DNA of 64,000 nucleotides from Pseudolabrys sp. Its GTDB lineage: Bacteria > Pseudomonadota > Alphaproteobacteria > Rhizobiales > Xanthobacteraceae. The position numbers and the translations under genes were made by a program. The stretch lies in assembly GCA_019689975.1 (NCBI GenBank), contig JADGGK010000008.1:1-64000 (forward strand). The letters are read 5' to 3'. Positions 37,049 through 47,074 of this stretch are shown here, one piece after another; within the stretch, counting starts at the first letter, position 1; each line of letters opens with the position of its first letter. Under the pieces are notes generated by a model. That model was given only the letters and a program-made list of their open reading frames with translations. It did no database searches and was not told the DNA's origin.

Positions 37049-38410
37049 TCAGCCCGCGATGGGGACAAGCTCGAGCGGCGGTCGAAGGAGGCGCTGCACG
37101 GCGCTAGCGGCCACCACGGTGCGGCCTTCGGCATAGGCCTCATGGTTCTTCTCGATTTCGGCGAGATCGTAGAGGTAGTTGACCATCAATCCATGGCTCT
37201 GCGCGATCGCCTTCTCCGAGTCATCAGCCATCCAGTTGATACGTTCGAGCCGCGCGCCGTTGCCGAGGTGAAAACGCGCAACCGGATCAAGCGGCATGCC
37301 GCGGCTATTGCGTGCCCGCAGGAAATACCATGCCGCCGCTCGCATCAACGGATCGCGCAGCGTCTCCGCGAGCTGCGGATCGCGCCACCAGTTCGGTCGA
37401 TCGAGCCCGGCAAGCTGGGCCTTGTCGGCATCGCTCAAGGCCGCCGAATCCTGGCGCGCGCGCTCCTGTCTGAGCCAGGCCGCGAATCCCGGTACCGGCG
37501 ATAGCGTGACGAAGGTCGAAAGCTTCGGCTGCTCGCGGCTGATTTCTTCGACCACCTGCTTGATCAGGAAGCTGCCGAACGAGACGCCGGTAAGACCGCG
37601 CTGGCAGTTGGAGATCGAATAAAACACGGCGGTGCGCGCCTTGTCCGCGTCGATCATTTCCCGGTCCTTGGCAAGGATCGGCGCAATCGCCCCCGCAATG
37701 TCGCGGGTGAGCGCGACTTCGACGAATATCAGCGGCTCATCGACCAGCGCCGGATGGAAAAACGCGTAGCAACGCCGATCAGGCGGATCGATGCGGCGGC
37801 GCAGGTCGTCCCAATCGCGGATTTCGTGCACTGCTTCGTAGCGGATGATCTTTTCCAGCACGATTGCCGGTGTCGACCAGTCGATACGGCGCAGCACGAG
37901 AAAGCCGCGATTGAACCACGACGAGAAGAGATGCACGAAATCGTCGTCCACCGCGCCGAGATCCGCGCGATGGGACAGCACGTCCATCAGTTGCTCGCGC
38001 ATCCGCACAAGCGCAAGCGTGCCTCCTGGCGCCAGATTGAGGCGGCGGAACAGTTCCTGCCGGCGCGGCTCCGACGCCGCGTGCACTTCCGCCGCGGTGT
38101 CGTCGGTCGGCGCATCGCGCCAGCGCGCGATCGCCGTCTCCAGGCGATCACGGTCGGGCCCGAAGCGCTGCGCCAGGGCCTCGAAGAAGGCAATGCGCGG
38201 GCCGGTCGTCAGCTCGCCGTACCGGCTGAGGATCTCGCGCGCGAGCGCAACCCCCGACGCTTCGCCGCGGCCGGACAGAAGATGCTCGGCGAGTTCGACC
38301 AGGTTTTCCGAACGGGCAGCATCCGCCGCGCGACGCTCGCGCGCACCGAGCAATGCGCGCCCGCGTTCGGAGATGGCCTGCAACAACTCGCCGAAAAACG
38401 AAACATTCAT
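37049..38410 (-). CDS. matA: Malonyl-CoA decarboxylase
   Basis: Converts malonyl-CoA to acetyl-CoA and CO2. The product is 453 aa, normal for the bacterial enzyme. An N-terminal helical domain (to about 160) is followed by a GNAT-like catalytic domain with FVHLFSSWFNRGFLVLRRID, RCYAFFHPALVDEPLIFVEV, ISNCQRGLTGVSFGSFLIKQ and TLSPVPGFAAWL. The ending HGLMVNYLYDLAEIEKNHEA carries the catalytic His. It is followed upstream on the same strand by the TRAP transporter genes, so the set forms a malonate-type catabolic cluster. Confidence 0.95.
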   Translation of the reverse strand: MNVSFFGELLQAISERGRALLGARERRAADAARSENLVELAEHLLSGRGEASGVALAREILSRYGELTTGPRIAFFEALAQRFGPDRDRLETAIARWRDAPTDDTAAEVHAASEPRRQELFRRLNLAPGGTLALVRMREQLMDVLSHRADLGAVDDDFVHLFSSWFNRGFLVLRRIDWSTPAIVLEKIIRYEAVHEIRDWDDLRRRIDPPDRRCYAFFHPALVDEPLIFVEVALTRDIAGAIAPILAKDREMIDADKARTAVFYSISNCQRGLTGVSFGSFLIKQVVEEISREQPKLSTFVTLSPVPGFAAWLRQERARQDSAALSDADKAQLAGLDRPNWWRDPQLAETLRDPLMRAAAWYFLRARNSRGMPLDPVARFHLGNGARLERINWMADDSEKAIAQSHGLMVNYLYDLAEIEKNHEAYAEGRTVVAASAVQRLLRPPLELVPIAG

Positions 38411-38453
38411 GCCCTGCTCCCGCGGAACCGCCCGGCTGCCCGGCAGGGGACCG

Positions 38454-39770
38454 TCATCGGCCCGGGCCCATCAGGTGGTTCGGAAGCCATGTGGCTATTT
38501 CAGGGAATATACACAAGATCACGATCGCCAGCATCATGCAAAGCACGTATGGCAGTGTTCCCCACATGACTCGGACCACGGGAACGTCGGGCGCAATGGC
38601 GTTAACGATGTAGATGTTGAGCCCGACGGGCGGATGTATCAATCCGATTTCCATATTGATCGTGAGAATCACGCCGAACCAGACTGGATCGAAACCGGCC
38701 GCGGTGATGATCGGCAGAAGAATGGGAGAGGTCATTAGAATGATCGCCGCCGGAGGGATGAAAAAGCCGCAAACAAGCAGAAAGAGATTGATCATGAACA
38801 TCAGCACCCAGCGGTTGAAATGCGCGTCGGCGATCGCCTGCGCCAGCGTCTGGGTAAGATAAAGCGACGTAAGCATGTAGCCGAACAGCACGGCGGCGGC
38901 GATGATGGTGAGGATCATCACCGACTCGCGCATCGTGTCGCGCAGGATCTGCCAGACCTGCGCCGGTTGCCAAAGCTTGTAGATCGCGATCGCCAGAACG
39001 AGACACAGCGCTGCGCCGACCCCCGCGGCTTCCGACGGCGTCGCGATGCCGCCGTACAGGGCGTACATGACGCCGAGGATGATCAGAATGAACGGCGCAA
39101 TCTTGGGGATTGCGGAGAACTTCTCCTTCCAGGAATAACGGAAGTCGGCGGCGTGCGATTTGAATCCGCTTCTCCAGATCGCGAACATTGACCAGAGCAT
39201 GAACATGCCGGTGAGCATGATGCCGGGCAGGACGCCGGCCACGAACAGGCGACCGATCGATGTCTCGGTCGCGATGCCATAAAGGATGAACGTGACCGAC
39301 GGAGGAATGAGGATACCGAGAGTCCCGCCGGCGCAGATCGAACCGGTGGCGATCTCGTCGGGATATCCGCGCCGGCGCATTTCCGGAATGCCCATCTTGC
39401 CGATGGCGGCGCAGCAGGCGGGCGAAGAGCCGGTGAGCGCCGCAAAGATCGCACAGGCGCCGAGATTGGACAGCACCAGACCGCCCGGCAAACGGTAAAG
39501 CCAGCGATCGAGCGCCTCATACAGGTCCTTGCCGGCGGGCGAGGAACCGATCGCGGCGCCCATCATCACGAACATTGGGATTGCCACGAGCGTGAACTCG
39601 TCGAGGCCGGAATAGAAAGTCTCCGCCACGACATGCATGCTGTCGAGTCCCTGGAATGCCAGGAGGAAGATGACGGAGATTGCGCCAAGGCCGAAGGCCA
39701 CGGGGATCCCCGACAGCAGCATCAGCAAAGTGACGATGAGAACGAGCGTACCCTCAGTCGTCGGGCTCAC
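38454..39770 (-). CDS. TRAP transporter large permease (DctM type)
   Basis: A 438-aa membrane protein with about 12-13 segments, the ion-coupled channel of a tripartite ATP-independent periplasmic transporter. Typical stretches are LLMLLSGIPVAFGLGAISVI, the FVMMGAAIGSSPAGKDLYEA loop, GSSPACCAAIGKMGIPEMRRRG and AGGTLGILIPPSVTFILYGI. Its start overlaps the small-permease stop by four bases. Placed after malonyl-CoA decarboxylase, it resembles MatM of the rhizobial matPQM transporter. Malonate as substrate is inference from context. Confidence 0.95.
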   Translation of the reverse strand: MSPTTEGTLVLIVTLLMLLSGIPVAFGLGAISVIFLLAFQGLDSMHVVAETFYSGLDEFTLVAIPMFVMMGAAIGSSPAGKDLYEALDRWLYRLPGGLVLSNLGACAIFAALTGSSPACCAAIGKMGIPEMRRRGYPDEIATGSICAGGTLGILIPPSVTFILYGIATETSIGRLFVAGVLPGIMLTGMFMLWSMFAIWRSGFKSHAADFRYSWKEKFSAIPKIAPFILIILGVMYALYGGIATPSEAAGVGAALCLVLAIAIYKLWQPAQVWQILRDTMRESVMILTIIAAAVLFGYMLTSLYLTQTLAQAIADAHFNRWVLMFMINLFLLVCGFFIPPAAIILMTSPILLPIITAAGFDPVWFGVILTINMEIGLIHPPVGLNIYIVNAIAPDVPVVRVMWGTLPYVLCMMLAIVILCIFPEIATWLPNHLMGPGR

Positions 39771-40333
39771 CCTGCACCTCCGAGTGCCTCTCGCGCCTGC
39801 TCGCGCGCGATTTCAGCGGCATCGGCCTGTTCGGAAATGCCGAACGGCGGCACGCGACCCGTGACGAGGCAGACGAGCTCGACCACGTATTGGAGGACAA
39901 GCAACCCGAGACCGACGGGCATCGAGAAGTAGGGAATCCACAACGGTGCGCGCCACACCGTGTCGGAATGCCAGTCCTTGCTCCATGCCTCCCACCAATA
40001 AGCCGTGCAGAGGACGAACAGCACCACGACGAAGGCCATACCGAGAATGACGGTGAATAATGCGAGCCAATAACGCGCGCGGCCACCGAGGTGAAGCGGC
40101 AGAACGTCCACGTTCACATGCCCTCGCGTCATCAGCACATAGGCGCTGCCGATGAAGGTGGCGGCAACAATGGCGTAGGTGACGACATCGATCTGCCAGA
40201 TGGTGGTGCGGTTGAGTAGATAGCGCTCGATCACCATGTCGCAGATCACGATGACGGCAAAACCGATGAGAAACGCGGCGGCGACGCCGGCGACGCGCGA
40301 AAGGAAAGCGATCGACCGGATGAAGGTGTCCAT
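39767..40333 (-). CDS. TRAP transporter small permease (DctQ type)
   Basis: A 188-aa protein with four predicted membrane segments (the first at about 8-32, AFLSRVAGVAAAFLIGFAVI). The DctQ signature appears around IGSAYVLMTRGHVNVDVLPLH, the WEAWSKDWHSDTVWRAPLWI loop and PVGLGLLVLQYVVEL. It sits between the binding-protein and large-permease genes in normal TRAP order. The last codons overlap the next gene (ATGA). Confidence 0.93.
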   Translation of the reverse strand: MDTFIRSIAFLSRVAGVAAAFLIGFAVIVICDMVIERYLLNRTTIWQIDVVTYAIVAATFIGSAYVLMTRGHVNVDVLPLHLGGRARYWLALFTVILGMAFVVVLFVLCTAYWWEAWSKDWHSDTVWRAPLWIPYFSMPVGLGLLVLQYVVELVCLVTGRVPPFGISEQADAAEIAREQAREALGGAG

Positions 40334-40428
40334 GGACAGTCGGATGGCTGCAGGCGCGACGATTGGACGAATGATCGACGACGGGCGGGTCGGCAGGTCG
40401 TGGCGCCTGCCGACCCCTGTCTTATATT

Positions 40429-41424
40429 TTATTTCACCGCGAGCGCCTCGTCGATCAGCTTTTGACCGTTCGGCACGTCCTTGGCGAATTTGGCATAGGA
40501 GCTTTTCTTGGCAATCTCGATCCAGGCTTGGTACTCCGCATCGTTGAGCGTGACAACTTTGACGTTGTGATCGCGGAAGGCCTTGATCGCTTCCTCGTTC
40601 ACATCCTCGGCCTTGGACTCGTAATAGGCCTGTGCCTTCTTGCCCGCATTGATGACGGCGTCCTGCTGTTGCTTGTTGAGCTTCTCAAAGCTCTTCTTTG
40701 ACATCAACACCGGCTCATACATGAACCAGAGCGCGTTGTTGCCGGGTGCCGTGAGGCACTTGGTCACTTCGTAAAGCCGCATCGAGGCGAACGTGCCGAG
40801 GCTGGTGTCGGTGCCGGTCACAACACCGGTCTGGAATGCGTTGTAAATTTCATTCGACGGCGGACTTACGATGCTCGCCCCGGCCGCCTGCCACATCGCG
40901 GCAAAGGTTGGCCCCGCAGCGCGGAACTTCATGCCGGCCATGTCCTTGGGATCCTGGATGCACTTATCCCGGGCCGCCATGCCGCCGGCGAACCAAGCAT
41001 CCGACAGAACGATGACCCCATGCTTCTCGATCTCCGCGCGGACGTCCTTCATGAATTGCGAATTGTTGATGCGCTTGGCACGCTCTTGGCTGCGGATCAG
41101 ACCCGGCATCAGCGTGGCGCTGAACGTGGGGACCTTGCCGCTCGCGTAGTCGAGCGGGAACAGCGAGATGTCGAGCTGACCATCGACCATCGCGTTCCAT
41201 TGCGCATTGGGTTTGAACAGCGAAGCGCCGGGGTAGACCTGGATGTTGACGCCGACATTGGCCGCACCGACCTCCTTGGCAATCATCTGCACCATGTCGT
41301 CGCGCACGTCGCCTTTGCCGCCCGGAAACTGATGGGACGCCCGCAGGGTGACTTGCGCCTGCGCCGAGGCCGTCAGCAGCACCGCGGCGGCTACGGCCGT
41401 CAGAACGATGTTTGTGCTCCTCAT
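40429..41424 (-). CDS. TRAP transporter substrate-binding protein (DctP type)
   Basis: A 331-aa periplasmic binding protein. Signal peptide MRSTNIVLTAVAAAVLLTASAQA precedes the mature start QVTLRASHQFPGG. DctP motifs include the dyad ALMPGLIRSQ, KHGVIVLSDAWFAGG, the conserved Arg segment DMAGMKFRAAGPTFAAMWQA and ASIVSPPSNEIYNAFQTGVV. The start is the ATG at 41424, preceded by GAGGAA; the frame is open to 41595 with no similarity. The ligand is unknown but plausibly malonate or a related dicarboxylate by context. The gene is divergent from the CoA-transferase gene. Confidence 0.94.
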   Translation of the reverse strand: MRSTNIVLTAVAAAVLLTASAQAQVTLRASHQFPGGKGDVRDDMVQMIAKEVGAANVGVNIQVYPGASLFKPNAQWNAMVDGQLDISLFPLDYASGKVPTFSATLMPGLIRSQERAKRINNSQFMKDVRAEIEKHGVIVLSDAWFAGGMAARDKCIQDPKDMAGMKFRAAGPTFAAMWQAAGASIVSPPSNEIYNAFQTGVVTGTDTSLGTFASMRLYEVTKCLTAPGNNALWFMYEPVLMSKKSFEKLNKQQQDAVINAGKKAQAYYESKAEDVNEEAIKAFRDHNVKVVTLNDAEYQAWIEIAKKSSYAKFAKDVPNGQKLIDEALAVK

Positions 41425-41695
41425 CGGTGATTCCTCCATCTCGGTCGTGATTGGTCTGGCGACGGGGATGCTCGCCGCATTCGATCGATGCCCGATAGAA
41501 TAGCGAAAAAATCCCCGCGTCACCCCCTGTCCCACCTTAAACGCGGGCGCGACCTTATGCCATAGCCGCGAGGGCCGATCGGCTGTCAAGCCCATGGGGT
41601 CGCGGCGATTCCGGCTCTGGAAAGCCCGCGGACTTGCCTCTATAACCCCGCCCGCATCCCACCATTCCGATCGTCAAGACCGGGAGCATCAATCC

Positions 41696-42868
41696 ATGGC
41701 AAAACCTCTGGCCGGTCTGCGCGTCCTCGAACTCGCCCGCATCCTGGCCGGCCCCTGGGCCGGACAGATGCTGGCCGATCTCGGCGCGGACGTGATCAAG
41801 GTCGAACGCGCGGGTGTCGGAGATGACACGCGCGGCTGGGGTCCGCCTTTCGTCGAAGGAGCCGACGGCAAGCATATCGGCTCCGCCTATTTTCACTCCG
41901 CCAATCGCGGCAAGCGTTCGATCGAGCTCGATTTCGAGAGCGAGGAGGGCCGCCGCATCGTGCGCAAGCTCGCCGCGCGTTCCGATGTTCTGATCGAGAA
42001 CTTCAAGGTCGGAGGCCTGGCGAAGTTCGGTCTGGATTACCAGAGCTTGGCGGCTGAATGCCCGCGGCTGATCTACTGTTCGGTGACGGGATTCGGCCAG
42101 GATGGTCCCTATGCCAAACGTGCAGGCTACGACCTGATGGCGCAAGGTATGGGCGGCATGATGGATCTGACCGGATTCTCCGACGGCCCGCCGACGCGGG
42201 TGGGTGTCGCCATTTCCGACATCTTCACCGGCTGCTACGCCGTGATCGGCATTCTCGCCGCCCTGGCGCAGCGGGAAAAGACCGGCAAAGGCTGTCACAT
42301 CGACACTGCATTGGTTGATTCCACCGTCGGCGTGCTCGCCAATCAGGCGCTAAATTTTCTCGTCTCCGGTGAGGTTCCCAAGCGGATCGGCAATGCGCAT
42401 CCCAATATCGTGCCATATCAGGAATTTCCGGTGGCGGACGGCCATGTCATCGTCGCCACCGGCAACGACAATCAATTTGTCAAATTCTGTCATGTCATCG
42501 GCGGCGCCGATCTCGCGCGGGATCCGGCCTACAAAGACAATGCCAGCCGATTGAAACATCGCCAGGAACTGGTCGACAAGCTGTCGGCCTTGACCGCCAA
42601 AATGAAGCGTGAGGAACTCCTTGCCAAGCTGGAGGCACAGGGCGTGCCCGCCGGACCGATCAACAACTTGGCGCAGGTGTTCGGCGACCCGCAGGTGAAG
42701 TACCGCGGCATGAAGCTCGATCTGCCGAGCAAGGCAGCCAAAACCGGCTCCATCCCCGGCGTACGCACGCCGATCGTCATGGACGGCTGGCGCGCGGCGT
42801 CGGATCGCCCGGCCCCGTTGCTTGGTGAGCACACGGCCGAGATTCTGCGCGAGATCGGCGAAGCCTGA
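41696..42868 (+). CDS. Class III CoA-transferase (CaiB/BaiF family)
   Basis: A 390-aa enzyme that moves CoA between carboxylic acids through a covalent aspartyl intermediate. N-terminal signature: PLAGLRVLELARILAGPWAGQMLADLGADVIKVE. The expected catalytic Asp is Asp175 (VGVAISDIFTGCYA). ENFKVGGLAKFGLDY and CSVTGFGQDGPYAKRAGYDL are family motifs. The ATG at 41696 begins the conserved region; the longer open frame overlaps the divergent promoter area. Placed opposite the decarboxylase/TRAP genes, it could activate malonate using acetyl-CoA or succinyl-CoA and so replace the ligase MatB, which is not in the window. Confidence 0.92.
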   Translation: MAKPLAGLRVLELARILAGPWAGQMLADLGADVIKVERAGVGDDTRGWGPPFVEGADGKHIGSAYFHSANRGKRSIELDFESEEGRRIVRKLAARSDVLIENFKVGGLAKFGLDYQSLAAECPRLIYCSVTGFGQDGPYAKRAGYDLMAQGMGGMMDLTGFSDGPPTRVGVAISDIFTGCYAVIGILAALAQREKTGKGCHIDTALVDSTVGVLANQALNFLVSGEVPKRIGNAHPNIVPYQEFPVADGHVIVATGNDNQFVKFCHVIGGADLARDPAYKDNASRLKHRQELVDKLSALTAKMKREELLAKLEAQGVPAGPINNLAQVFGDPQVKYRGMKLDLPSKAAKTGSIPGVRTPIVMDGWRAASDRPAPLLGEHTAEILREIGEA

Positions 42869-42977
42869 AGCGCGGTCGCTACGGACGGGATCGATTCCAT
42901 CGCCTCGCCTGCGCGCGGCGCAGCGTGCCACGCAAAGACGGAGATCGGTACCGGATCATGGATTCGAATCGCCTTTG

Positions 42978-45128
42978 CTATTCCGCCGCCGCAGCCGAGC
43001 GGCGCAGGCTCGCCGTCTTCACCGCTTCGGCGATGTGCTGGCGCAATCCCTCGAGATCATAAGGCTTTTGCAGTACCACGACACCGTGGCGGACGGCTTC
43101 CTGCGCACTCGCGCTGTAGCCCGTCGTCAGCAGCACCGGGATGTGCGGGAAACGCTCGCGAATCTGCCGCGCAAGGTCGAGCCCGTTCCGGTTGCCCGGC
43201 ATCAGGATGTCGGAGAACACCAGATCGACCCGGGGGTCGAGCTGCAGCGCTGCCATCGCCGCTTGAGCATCGGCGACACTGCGCACACGGTAGCCGAGTT
43301 GTCGAAGATAACCGGTGCCGACCTCGGCCACGTCAGCATTGTCTTCGACGAGGAGGACGGTGCCGGCGGCCTTCACCGCCGGCACCGTGATCTGCTGCGA
43401 CTGCGAGAGCGCCTCGGGAACCTCGTTCGAACGCGGCAGATAGATCGTTACCGCCGTGCCGCGCCCGACGGTGCTCGTAATGGTCGCGGTGCCTCCGCTC
43501 TGCTGCGCGAATCCGTAGACCTGGCTCAAGCCTAGCCCCGTGCCCTTGCCCACCTCCTTGGTGGTGAAGAACGGTTCAAATACGCGTTGCAGCACTTCGG
43601 GCGAAATACCCTCGCCGGTATCCGACACACGCACGGCAACGAACTCGCCCGCAAGCCCCTCCTCGCTCGCCTCGCCCTTGAGGGTCACGGGTCTTGCACG
43701 AATCGACAGCGTGCCGCCACGGGGCATCGCGTCCTTGGCATTGACCGCGAGGTTGAGAATCGCGAGCTCGAATTCACCGGGGTCGACCCTGACCGCACAT
43801 ACCGCGTCCGGTACCTCAACCTTGATCTCGATGTTGGCGTTTGATTGCAGCGATCGCAGCAACAAATCCCGAATCAAAGGCAGGCGCTGCGACAGATCGA
43901 TCACCTGCGGCGTGAGCGTCTGCTGGCGCGAGTAGGTCAACAATTGCCGGGTGAGGGTCTCGCCCCGCCGCGTCGCGGTGGCGATCATGTCGAGCAGGCG
44001 TAAATATTTGAGATCGCTTAACTCGTTGCGCAGGCGCTCGACGTTACCGCTGATGATCATGAGCAGATTGTTGAAATCATGCGCGACGCCGCCGGTAAGC
44101 TGGCCGAGCGCCTTGAGACGTTCAGCCTGGCGCACCGCAACCTCGGCCGCTTCGCGACGGTCGGCCTCCTCGTAGAGTCGCTTCGTACGCCGCAGCGCCA
44201 GTGCCAATCCCGAAAACAAAAACGCCGTTGCCGGAATGCCGAAGATCAAATGTGTCGCCAGATAGTCCAGCCATTCGCTGATCGTCGCTGAACGCTCGCT
44301 TCCGGCCATTACGTAGAGCGGAAAACCGGCCAGCTTGCGATAGCCGATGCGGCGTTCTACGCCATCGATCTGGGAATCGACAGTGAAAACATGGCTCGCA
44401 AGCCCACGCGCGACGCCACGACGAAACTCGCTGTGATCGTTGAGTTTGGCAAATCGTGTCTTCGGCAAAGGAATCCGCGCCAGAAAGCTGCCGTCGTCGC
44501 GCACCAACGCGAAATAGCCGCCTTCGCCGCGACCTAACCGCGCATAGAAGGCGTCAAAATAGCTCGGCAACAGCGCGACCGATACAATGCCGTTGAAATT
44601 TCCGTCGTCGGAAGAACGGCGCTGCGACACCGCAAAGAAGTCGCTGTCGATGCCGGCCATGCGTGGGGAATGCACCGCACTCACAAAAAGCCCGGCGTTC
44701 CGCTGCGTTTGGACCTTGAAGTAGTCGAGGTCGGAGAAATTGAGATTCCTTGACACCGGCGTAACGCTGGACGACACCAACGGATGACCGTCCCGATCGA
44801 TGATCATCACGCTTTGCACCTGCGGCAAGGCGTCGACGGTCTCTTTAAGCCGCTCGTGGAGCGGTCCCTCATTGAGACGAATCTCGTCGTCCGACATGGA
44901 GTGGGTGATCGCATCGACCTCGCCCAGGGTCACCTGAACGATCTGCAGGACCTTAAGCGCATGTTCGTGCAGAATGTCGAGCAGCCGATCGATGCGCTCG
45001 TCGGCGACCTGCTCGAAATTGCGGTAGCTGATCCAGGCGCCAAAACCAAACAGCGTCGTCGGCAGCACGAGTGATGCCGCCATCATCAGCTTCAATAATC
45101 GAATGGCCGCACGGCGTTCCGTCTGCAT
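42978..45128 (-). CDS. Hybrid sensor histidine kinase with receiver domain
   Basis: A 716-aa membrane kinase. Two membrane segments (about 10-33 and 290-310) flank a periplasmic double-Cache-type sensor (LDYFKVQTQRNAGLFVSAVH, RDDGSFLARIPLP). The HisKA box LTGGVAHDFNNLL has phosphoacceptor His350. The N box LNLAVNAKDAM, G1 SDTGEGIS and G2 GKGTGLGLSQVYGFAQQSGG are intact. A C-terminal receiver has the phosphoacceptor Asp at about 640 (LVFSDILMPG) and KPY near the end. The start is the ATG at 45128; the frame opens six codons earlier. The signal is unknown. It lies 245 bases downstream of the ThDP enzyme gene on the same strand. Confidence 0.93.
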   Translation of the reverse strand: MQTERRAAIRLLKLMMAASLVLPTTLFGFGAWISYRNFEQVADERIDRLLDILHEHALKVLQIVQVTLGEVDAITHSMSDDEIRLNEGPLHERLKETVDALPQVQSVMIIDRDGHPLVSSSVTPVSRNLNFSDLDYFKVQTQRNAGLFVSAVHSPRMAGIDSDFFAVSQRRSSDDGNFNGIVSVALLPSYFDAFYARLGRGEGGYFALVRDDGSFLARIPLPKTRFAKLNDHSEFRRGVARGLASHVFTVDSQIDGVERRIGYRKLAGFPLYVMAGSERSATISEWLDYLATHLIFGIPATAFLFSGLALALRRTKRLYEEADRREAAEVAVRQAERLKALGQLTGGVAHDFNNLLMIISGNVERLRNELSDLKYLRLLDMIATATRRGETLTRQLLTYSRQQTLTPQVIDLSQRLPLIRDLLLRSLQSNANIEIKVEVPDAVCAVRVDPGEFELAILNLAVNAKDAMPRGGTLSIRARPVTLKGEASEEGLAGEFVAVRVSDTGEGISPEVLQRVFEPFFTTKEVGKGTGLGLSQVYGFAQQSGGTATITSTVGRGTAVTIYLPRSNEVPEALSQSQQITVPAVKAAGTVLLVEDNADVAEVGTGYLRQLGYRVRSVADAQAAMAALQLDPRVDLVFSDILMPGNRNGLDLARQIRERFPHIPVLLTTGYSASAQEAVRHGVVVLQKPYDLEGLRQHIAEAVKTASLRRSAAAAE

Positions 45129-45372
45129 GCACCTATCGCACGTCAACTCCGACTGGAACCGGAGGCCAGGCCCGTGTCACGCCACGTCAGACAGGGGGAA
45201 CCCCCTTCGCCTCCGGATACCTTCGTCTCCAAAAAAAATGCATCGATCGACAGGACCCTGTAGCCGAATTTGGACGAGAATCCGCCATCGCGCCCTCCCA
45301 TGGCGCAATAGCTGCGACGGAACCCCCGGGTTCCCTGCGCACTGGATCAAAAATTCGTTCGCGGAGGTTCGA

Positions 45373-47067
45373 TCAAGCAACGGCGACAGGCGCCATGACG
45401 TCGATGTCGGTCGCGACGTCGATCACGGCCGGTCGTTGGGCGGCAAGCGCATGAGCGAGCGCGGGCGCAATGTCGGCGCCACGCTCGACGCGGATGCCGA
45501 GCGCGCCCATTTCCTGCGCCAGTCGGGCAAAATTCGTGGGCCGGTAGGTCCACAATTCGCGTGCTTTTTGTGTCTGCGTTCCGCCATAGGCGCGGTCGAA
45601 ACCGCGCTTGCTTTGATTGCCGCCGCCGTTGTTGTTGACGATCGTGACCGACGCAATGTTCCAGCGCACCGCGGTCTCGACTTCCGCGATATGGTACCAG
45701 AAGCCGGCATCGCCGGTGAAAACCACCACCGGCCGTTCGGGGCAGGCCGCCTTGGCGCCGATCCCCGCTGGAAAGGCCCAACCGAGATGGCCGGCGCTGC
45801 GTATATAGCTCTGATTGGGCGTGCGCAGATCATACATGCCGCCCATCCACATCCCTGCGTGGCCGGTATCAACCACAACGATCGCGTCCTCCGGCATTGA
45901 CTGCGTCAACTCGTGGCATATGCGCGCCGGATGAATGGGCACAGCCTCGGAATGCAAGTCGTCCCGGTATTTCGTGTACCATTCCTCGCGCAAGGCGGCG
46001 ATTTCCCGCAGCCAGGATGCGCGCTTTGCCGCGGTGGACGCGTCGGCGCTTGCCAGCATCGCCGCGAGCACGGCCCGCGCATCGCCGAGCACGCCCGCCC
46101 GCAAAGGATAATTTCGGCCCAATGCTTCCGCCGCGATGTCGATCTGAATCGCGGGAGTGCCGATCCTGGGGACCGTCCAGAAATGCGTGGTCATCCCGCC
46201 CGTTTCCGTTCCGACAAAGCAGACGAGATCGGCGCGGCTCACCGCGCGGTTGGCGCTTTCGCGCGAATAGGTACCGACCACACCGATCGACAATGGGTGC
46301 GTAGCCGGGATGCTATCCTTGCCGTTGAGCGAGGTGGCGACCGGAATATTCAACGCTTCCGCAAGTGCGACGAGCTCGCGCCCGGCATTGGACGCGCGCA
46401 CGCCGCCGCCGGCGACGAAGATCGGTCGCTCCGCGCGCTGCAGGAGATCGAGCGCCGCCTGCACGTGTGCGGCCTCGGGCTGCGGTCGGAATGGCGGCAC
46501 ACGGGCAAACTGCGGCTCCACCAGAGGCTCAACGTCGGTCTCCTCGACGTCGATCTGACCTTCGTTTCCCCGAAACTGGAGATGCACCGGACCCGGCGTG
46601 CCGGAGGTAGCGACGCGAAATGCTTGCCGCAGCATATCGGGGATGCGCGATACATCGTCGAGCGTCGCGTTGAACTTGGTCACCGGCTCGAAAGCCGGCA
46701 TGTCGTCCACCTCCTGATAGACCTTGCGAAACTTGGTCTTGGGATCGCGACCACCGGTGAAGGCAATCACCGGCGAATGCGCGAGATAGGCGTCGCGCAG
46801 ACCTGCGGCAAGATTGAGCGCGCCGACAACCTGCGCCGCGCAGACACCGGGCCTACCGCACGCGCGTGCATAGCCGTCGGCCATGTAGGCCGCCGCTTTT
46901 TCGCCGTGACAGTGAATGCGCGCGATCCTCGTGCGGCGTTCCATTTCGGCGAAAGTCCGCCTCAGGACCGCCGGCACCATGAAGACATGGGTAACGCCAT
47001 AGCCCGCCAGCATATCGGCGAGCACCTCGGCGCCCACGCGCTTGGCATTGTGCCCCGGAGTGGTCAT
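45373..47067 (-). CDS. Thiamine-diphosphate-dependent enzyme (acetolactate synthase-like)
   Basis: A 564-aa member of the ThDP enzyme family with the three usual domains. The PYR domain's catalytic Glu is Glu56 (HCHGEKAAAYMADGYARACG). The central domain has FVAGGGVRASNAGRELVALA. The PP domain's cofactor motif is GDAGFWYHIAEVETAVRWNI ending in VNNNGGGNQ (the usual GDGxx is GDAGF). Typical acetolactate-synthase residues for FAD are not obvious. No ilvN-like small subunit gene is adjacent, so branched-chain biosynthesis is unlikely; a 2-keto-acid decarboxylase or lyase is plausible. The MsrB gene ends eight bases from its start on the same strand. Confidence 0.88.
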   Translation of the reverse strand: MTTPGHNAKRVGAEVLADMLAGYGVTHVFMVPAVLRRTFAEMERRTRIARIHCHGEKAAAYMADGYARACGRPGVCAAQVVGALNLAAGLRDAYLAHSPVIAFTGGRDPKTKFRKVYQEVDDMPAFEPVTKFNATLDDVSRIPDMLRQAFRVATSGTPGPVHLQFRGNEGQIDVEETDVEPLVEPQFARVPPFRPQPEAAHVQAALDLLQRAERPIFVAGGGVRASNAGRELVALAEALNIPVATSLNGKDSIPATHPLSIGVVGTYSRESANRAVSRADLVCFVGTETGGMTTHFWTVPRIGTPAIQIDIAAEALGRNYPLRAGVLGDARAVLAAMLASADASTAAKRASWLREIAALREEWYTKYRDDLHSEAVPIHPARICHELTQSMPEDAIVVVDTGHAGMWMGGMYDLRTPNQSYIRSAGHLGWAFPAGIGAKAACPERPVVVFTGDAGFWYHIAEVETAVRWNIASVTIVNNNGGGNQSKRGFDRAYGGTQTQKARELWTYRPTNFARLAQEMGALGIRVERGADIAPALAHALAAQRPAVIDVATDIDVMAPVAVA

Positions 47068-47074
47068 CCGGCGC

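Noticed and set aside
45373-47067. Acetolactate synthase for branched-chain amino acid synthesis (ilvB)
   Set aside because: No small subunit gene is adjacent, the cofactor motif differs (GDAGF), and the neighbours are unrelated; left as an unspecified ThDP enzyme.
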